Source: Actinomycetota bacterium (GTDB taxonomy: Bacteria > Actinomycetota > Thermoleophilia > Solirubrobacterales > JACPNS01). Taken from it: a stretch of 64,000 bases of DNA. The stretch spans positions 1 to 64,000 of the forward strand of contig JACQZY010000006.1 in NCBI GenBank assembly GCA_016213645.1, read 5' to 3'. This document shows, one piece after another, positions 59,417 through 64,000 of the stretch. Below the pieces are notes generated by a model. The model did not search any database and was not told where the DNA came from. It was given only the letters and a program-made list of their open reading frames with translations. The position numbers were made by a program, and so were the translations under genes. How positions within the stretch are numbered: the first letter of the stretch is position 1; the number at the start of each line of letters is the position of its first letter.

Positions 59417-60725
59417 CGGCGGCTTCGCGAGCGCGCTTATAACGCTCGACGTCGCGCTGGAACTGCTCCGCGGTGCTGGAGAACGAGTGCGAGCCGGGCT
59501 TGCACGGGTTGGCCACGTAGTAGATAAAACCAACGCGCGCCGGACGGGCGGCTGCCTTCAGCGATTCCAGACCGGGACTTCCGATCGGACCCGGAGGCAG
59601 ACCACGGTTGATGCGCGTGTTGTAGGGCGTGTCTTTGCGGAGCTGGGCGTTGGTCAGCGGAGTCGTCCAGTTGTCGGTTTCGAAGCGGGTGGTTGCGTCG
59701 ATGCCGAGAGGGATGCCCTGCTTCAAGCGGTTGTAAATGACCGCGGCGACCAACTTGCGCTCGCGCGGAACTTGGACTTCACGTTCAACCAGCGAGGCGA
59801 TCGTTACTACGTCGAACGTGGTCAGGTTTTTCGATCGCGCATAGCTCATCGGAATCTGACGAAGGTTGCGTTTGAAGGCCTTAAGTTGCAGTGCCACAAG
59901 GCCGGCGGCGTCGAGGTTGTCCCCGGTCGCCTCTCCGGTCTTGCCCCCGGTGTCGTACGTTGCCGGAAAGAGAAAGCCCTCCAGATTCTTGACACCGGAT
60001 GGTGCGCCGTAGCGCCGCAGGTTCTGCGAGGAACTCGTCAGGCTGGCTTGCAGATAGTCGCCCGATCGACCCGCTTTTGCCCATTCTCGCGCTGTTTCGC
60101 GCCGTGAGCGACCCTCAATCACGATAAATGTGGACGGTCCGGCGTTTGGCCCGGCGGCCAATCGATCGATCGCGGCGATATAGCTCATGCCCTTGCCGAA
60201 GAGATAGTCCCCGGCCTCGAATTCATCCGATTTGCCCGACCATCCGGCGCGAAGTTTGAAGATCCGTGCGCTCGGCACCACTTCGTTTTCGGCGAGGATC
60301 TTCCCGATCTCGGCGACACTCGATCCACGCGGGATGTTCACGCGCATCGAACCGTTGCCGGCGCCGTCACCGGCGAATGGCTGAAATATGGATGTCAAAA
60401 CCCAGAAGATCGCGACCGCCGCCGTCGCGGCGAAAATCGCGACCGCGCGGCGCCTTGTATGTCTGCCGGCACGGGGCGGCTGCACCGCTGCGCCGGACTC
60501 AGCGGTCTCGCGTGGTACCGGCTTCTCCCTTCGGGGAGGCGGGGTCTGACGAGAGCCGGGTTGCGGCGTCGCTTTCGGCGGGCGCGGAGCCTCCGGAACG
60601 ATCGTCTTGCGGGAAGGCCCGCCCTCTGTCGAGCCGGCGACGGTGTCGCCGTTGCGCGTGGCGCGGCGGCGCTCGCGTTCCAAACGAGCACGCTCGCGTT
60701 CCTCGGGCGACCGTCCGTCAGTCAT
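59391..60725 (-). CDS. mltG: Endolytic transglycosylase MltG (YceG-like)
   Basis: ASLVEREVQVPRERKLVAAVIYNRLKQGIPLGIDATTRF; NTRINRGLPPGPIGSPGLESLKAA. Confidence 0.94.
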   Translation of the reverse strand: MTDGRSPEERERARLERERRRATRNGDTVAGSTEGGPSRKTIVPEAPRPPKATPQPGSRQTPPPRREKPVPRETAESGAAVQPPRAGRHTRRRAVAIFAATAAVAIFWVLTSIFQPFAGDGAGNGSMRVNIPRGSSVAEIGKILAENEVVPSARIFKLRAGWSGKSDEFEAGDYLFGKGMSYIAAIDRLAAGPNAGPSTFIVIEGRSRRETAREWAKAGRSGDYLQASLTSSSQNLRRYGAPSGVKNLEGFLFPATYDTGGKTGEATGDNLDAAGLVALQLKAFKRNLRQIPMSYARSKNLTTFDVVTIASLVEREVQVPRERKLVAAVIYNRLKQGIPLGIDATTRFETDNWTTPLTNAQLRKDTPYNTRINRGLPPGPIGSPGLESLKAAARPARVGFIYYVANPCKPGSHSFSSTAEQFQRDVERYKRAREAAGGKQPSGC

Positions 60726-61144
60726 TCGGCGCCTCGGATCGAGTCCGAACCTTTCGCCTCGGCATCCAGGTATGCCTCAAGCAGGTGCGCGGCGGCAAGT
60801 GAGTTCTCATCGGACGCCGCGCCGTGAGAGATGCTTTGGAGCGCCTGGCGAGTTGTGTATCGCTCGTCGTGAAGCTTCACCGGAATCTTCGCCACCGCCT
60901 TGAGCCTGCCCGCGAAACTACGTGCGGCAGCGGCCTGGGTCCCCTCCTCGCCACTTTCAAGCAGTGGTAGCCCAACAACCAGCTCGGCAGGTTCGTGGCG
61001 GCCGATCAACTCGCGCAGCGAATTCATGCCGGCCGGAGAGTCGGGCGCGTTGATCGCCTCCAGCGGCGTGACCAACGTGCGCGTGGGATCGCTGACGGCG
61101 CAACCACAGCGCGCACTGCCGTAATCGAGCGCGAGCACGCGCAT
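60722..61144 (-). CDS. ruvX: Holliday junction resolvase-like RuvX/YqgF
   Basis: MRVLALDYGSARCGCAVSDP; ELVVGLPL; DERYTTRQA. Confidence 0.9.
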   Translation of the reverse strand: MRVLALDYGSARCGCAVSDPTRTLVTPLEAINAPDSPAGMNSLRELIGRHEPAELVVGLPLLESGEEGTQAAAARSFAGRLKAVAKIPVKLHDERYTTRQALQSISHGAASDENSLAAAHLLEAYLDAEAKGSDSIRGAE

Positions 61145-61148
61145 CTCC

Positions 61149-63803
61149 TCACACCGCGGCGCCGGCGATTGCCTCGCGCACGGCGTCGAGCGCCTGGGGA
61201 AGCCTTTCGGGATCCTTTCCACCGGCCTGGGCGAGATTGTCGCGACCCCCGCCGCCGCCGCCTACCGTCTCAGCGGCCAGCTTGGCCAGCGCGCCCGCCT
61301 TGACGCCGCGCTCGATCGCCGACGGCTGTACATTGGCAACGATCTGAACACGGCCTTCGACGTTACAGCCAAGCACGACGACCTCGGCGGCGAACTTGTC
61401 ACGCAGGCGGTCACTTAGCGATCGCAAATCTTTAACGGCCTCTTCTCCGACGGTCTTTCCGTCGATCGCGGCAACCAGCGCGCGTACGCCGCCGATTTCG
61501 GTCGTTTGCTCTCCAAGCCGGGCGATCAGGTCGTCCGAGGCGCCGGTGCCCTGCCGTTCAGCCTTGAGCAGCTGCTTGAGCTTGGCTTCGCGCTCGCGCA
61601 CTGTCTCGGCAGCCTGCTCCGGGATCGTGCGTAGCTGCTCGGCGATATCGCGAAGCTCGCGCTCGCGCGCGCGCAGTACGCGTGCGGCAGCCGGACCGGC
61701 AAGCGCCTCGATGCGGCGCACGTTGGCCGCGCTTGAGGTTTCGGTCGCCACGGTGAAGACACCGATTTCACCGGTCGACGTCACGTGGGTACCGCCGCAA
61801 AGCTCTCGCGAAACGGCGGTCAGTCCGTCGCCTACTTCAACCATGCGCACCTGGTCGCCGTACTTCTCGCCGAACAGCGCCATCGCGCCGAGGCGCTCCG
61901 CCTCGTCACGCGTGGTGACGACGGCGTGAACGCGATGGTTGTCCGCGATCCAGCCGTTTACCCGGTCTTCCACGTACACAATGTCGTCGGCGGTCAGCGC
62001 GGCCCCGTGGGTGAAGTCGAATCGCAGTTTGTCCGGTCGTACGGCGGATCCGGCCTGACGAACGTGCGTGCCGAGACGCTCTCGCAGCGCGGCGTGGAGA
62101 AGATGAGTGGCAGTGTGGTGCGTGGCGGTTTCGAACCGCGCGGCGCGGTCCACGCTCGCGCGCACCGGCATACCGGACACGAACTCGCCGCTCTCAACCG
62201 TCACCGCTACGACCTGGTCGTCACCCACTCGATAGACATCCGCCACCGTGCCTACCGTTCCCGTGCTTTCCACACGGCCGCTGTCGGCGATCTGGCCACC
62301 GCCTTCGGCGTAGAAGACGCTTTCCGCCAGCTTCAGCAGCACGCGGTCCGGGTTGCGGGGATCATCCGTTACGGACAAAACCGTTGTTTCGCGGGCCAGG
62401 TCCTCGTAACCGACGAACTCGCTGGCACGGCCGGCCTCGCGGGCGAATCGCTGAATCAGCTCGTGGCCCTCGGCGGCACCGGCCTTGAGGGTGCCCGAAC
62501 GTGCCCGCTCGCGCTGCTGGTCCATCAACTCTTCAAAGCCGGAATCGTCCACGCTCAAGCCCTCGGTGGCCAGCAGTTCCTTGGTCATGTCGTATGGAAA
62601 TCCGTACGTGTCGTGCAGCTTGAAAGCGTCGGCGGCGTCGATCCACGAACTCTCGGCGGTCTTCGCCTGCTCGATCAGGTCGCCGAGTAGCTGCGTGCCC
62701 TGGTCGAGCGTGCGGCCGAAAGAAAGTTCCTCCGCCTCTGCCCAGCGCGCGATCGCGTCGCGCTGCGCACGCAGTTCTGGATAAGCGCCGGCCATCACCT
62801 CGATCACGCGGTCGGCAAAGGCCACCAGGCACGAGTCCAGGCCGAGCACTCGGCCCTGATGGATCGCGCGGCGCATCACGCGGCGCAGGATGTAGCCACG
62901 GTCCTCGTTGCTGGGCACCACGCCGTCGGCAATCAGAAAAGCCATCGAACGAGAATGATTGGCAAGCACGCGCATCGCTTTTGCGGCGGCCGGACCGGAT
63001 CCGTAGCTGCTGCCGCTCAGTTCTTCGGCGAGGTCGATCAGGGGGCGAAAGTTGTCGGTTTCGTAGACGGACGGCTTGTCTTGGAGGATTGCGGCCATGC
63101 GCTCCAGACCCATGCCGGTGTCGATGTTCTTGGCGGGTAGCTCCGCGATCGACCCGCCTTCGCCAAGTTCGTATTGCATGAAAACGAGGTTCCAGAACTC
63201 CAGAAAACGCTCGCTGTCGTCGCCCGGGCGGTCTTCTGGGCCACCGAAATCAAGACCGCGATCCAGATATAGCTCGCTGCACGGTCCGCACGGCCCGGTC
63301 GGGCCGGCCTGCCAGAAGTTGTCCTTACGGCCGAGCCGCACGATCTGTTCGTCGGGCACACCTTTGTCGCGCCAGAATCCGATCGCCTCTTCGTCGGGAC
63401 CGAGCCCCAGCTCGTCGTCTCCGCCGAAGACGGTCATCCAGACCCGCTCCGGCTTGAAGCCGAATCCCTCGATCGCGAGGTCGTATCCAAAGCCGATCGC
63501 CTCGTGCTTGAAGTAGTCACCGAAGCTGAAATTGCCGAGCATCTCGAACATCGTGAGATGGCGCGATGTCTTGCCGACCTCGTCCAGGTCGGTGGTACGA
63601 AAGCACTTCTGGCAGCTTGTCAGACGCGTTCGCGGCGGAGTCTCCTGGCCGCGGAAATACGGCTTGAACGGTTGCATGCCTGCGGTTGTGAGCAGAACCG
63701 ACGCGTCCATCTCGGCCGGTACAAGCGACGCCGACGGCATGCGCAGGTGACCCTGCTGCTCGAAGAAGGAAAGAAACGTCTCGCGGATCTCGTTGGAGTT
63801 CAT
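61149..63803 (-). CDS. alaS: Alanine--tRNA ligase
   Basis: FLSFFEQQGHLRMPSASLVP; TTAGMQPFKPYF; HHTATHLLHAALRE; CGGTHV. Confidence 0.97.
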   Translation of the reverse strand: MNSNEIRETFLSFFEQQGHLRMPSASLVPAEMDASVLLTTAGMQPFKPYFRGQETPPRTRLTSCQKCFRTTDLDEVGKTSRHLTMFEMLGNFSFGDYFKHEAIGFGYDLAIEGFGFKPERVWMTVFGGDDELGLGPDEEAIGFWRDKGVPDEQIVRLGRKDNFWQAGPTGPCGPCSELYLDRGLDFGGPEDRPGDDSERFLEFWNLVFMQYELGEGGSIAELPAKNIDTGMGLERMAAILQDKPSVYETDNFRPLIDLAEELSGSSYGSGPAAAKAMRVLANHSRSMAFLIADGVVPSNEDRGYILRRVMRRAIHQGRVLGLDSCLVAFADRVIEVMAGAYPELRAQRDAIARWAEAEELSFGRTLDQGTQLLGDLIEQAKTAESSWIDAADAFKLHDTYGFPYDMTKELLATEGLSVDDSGFEELMDQQRERARSGTLKAGAAEGHELIQRFAREAGRASEFVGYEDLARETTVLSVTDDPRNPDRVLLKLAESVFYAEGGGQIADSGRVESTGTVGTVADVYRVGDDQVVAVTVESGEFVSGMPVRASVDRAARFETATHHTATHLLHAALRERLGTHVRQAGSAVRPDKLRFDFTHGAALTADDIVYVEDRVNGWIADNHRVHAVVTTRDEAERLGAMALFGEKYGDQVRMVEVGDGLTAVSRELCGGTHVTSTGEIGVFTVATETSSAANVRRIEALAGPAAARVLRARERELRDIAEQLRTIPEQAAETVREREAKLKQLLKAERQGTGASDDLIARLGEQTTEIGGVRALVAAIDGKTVGEEAVKDLRSLSDRLRDKFAAEVVVLGCNVEGRVQIVANVQPSAIERGVKAGALAKLAAETVGGGGGGRDNLAQAGGKDPERLPQALDAVREAIAGAAV

Positions 63804-64000
63804 CAGGCGTGTAGTTTGGCGCGTTCGCTGACGGAATCCCGCGCCGACCCGATCGAATCCGTTCGCGAGCGCGCGATCGTGGCCCAGCCGGCCACGCGAT
63901 CTCCCTGCATCAGACAGGCGATCTGGCCGGGAGCGGCGCCCTCGACCGGGTCGTGGAGCAACAGTTCCAACTCCCGATGGCGGCCCACTGACGGCTCGCC
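63803..64000 (-). CDS. mnmA: C-terminus of probable tRNA-specific 2-thiouridylase MnmA (5' end outside window)
   Basis: ELELLLHDPVEGAAPGQIACLMQGDRVAGWATI resembles MnmA C-terminal domain; frame open to window edge. Confidence 0.65.
   Translation of the reverse strand, partial: GEPSVGRHRELELLLHDPVEGAAPGQIACLMQGDRVAGWATIARSRTDSIGSARDSVSERAKLHA

Noticed and set aside
61785-62690. 301-aa + strand ORF
   Set aside because: Antisense to alaS, no domain recognised.

Overview
High-GC window that reads as the chromosome of a monoderm actinobacterium, probably Thermoleophilia/Solirubrobacterales-like (inferred from gene content and order only). From about 18.6 kb to the window end, every confident gene lies on the minus strand. 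Left part (0-8 kb): a translationally coupled + strand trio (small CxxC/TM protein plus two paralogous ~965 aa Ig-like secreted proteins), followed by an RTX-type Ca-binding repeat protein. 8-12.8 kb: ferritin, Hpt domain protein, SDR, LLM-class flavin oxidoreductase, MGT-type glycosyltransferase, tRNA-Asn(GTT), macro-domain protein. 12.9-19.5 kb: sigA/rpoD, dnaG, dGTPase, recO, mutM, xerD. 19.6-39.3 kb: CSLREA secreted protein, DUF3866-like protein, pyrG, membrane glycosyltransferase-4-like protein, mctB/steB-like, steA-like, recN, nadK, tlyA, dxs, polyprenyl synthase, putative xseB, nusB, efp, an uncalled 39-aa membrane ORF, pepQ, aroQ, aroKB fusion, aroC. 39.4-54.5 kb: type IV pilus locus (two unassigned TM proteins, PilO, PilN, PilM, PilX/PilW/PilV-like minor pilins, PilD, PilA, PilC, PilT, PilB). 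54.7-58.5 kb: a 1255-aa secreted protein with repeated D-x-N-x-D-G-x-I-D motifs. 58.6-64 kb: aroE, mltG, ruvX/yqgF, alaS, and the C-terminus of a probable mnmA. Most interesting points: (1) three minus-strand promoter-like sites upstream of pilM, pilA and pilB share (T/C)NAA-N16-(G/T)CCGATA(G/T), close to the sigma28/SigD/WhiG consensus; (2) the pilus locus, with its giant repeat protein and two unassigned TM proteins, sits between aroE and aroC; (3) two sORFs and a structured dxs-tlyA intergenic region that the ORF track does not report. No CRISPR array, rRNA or transposon was seen.
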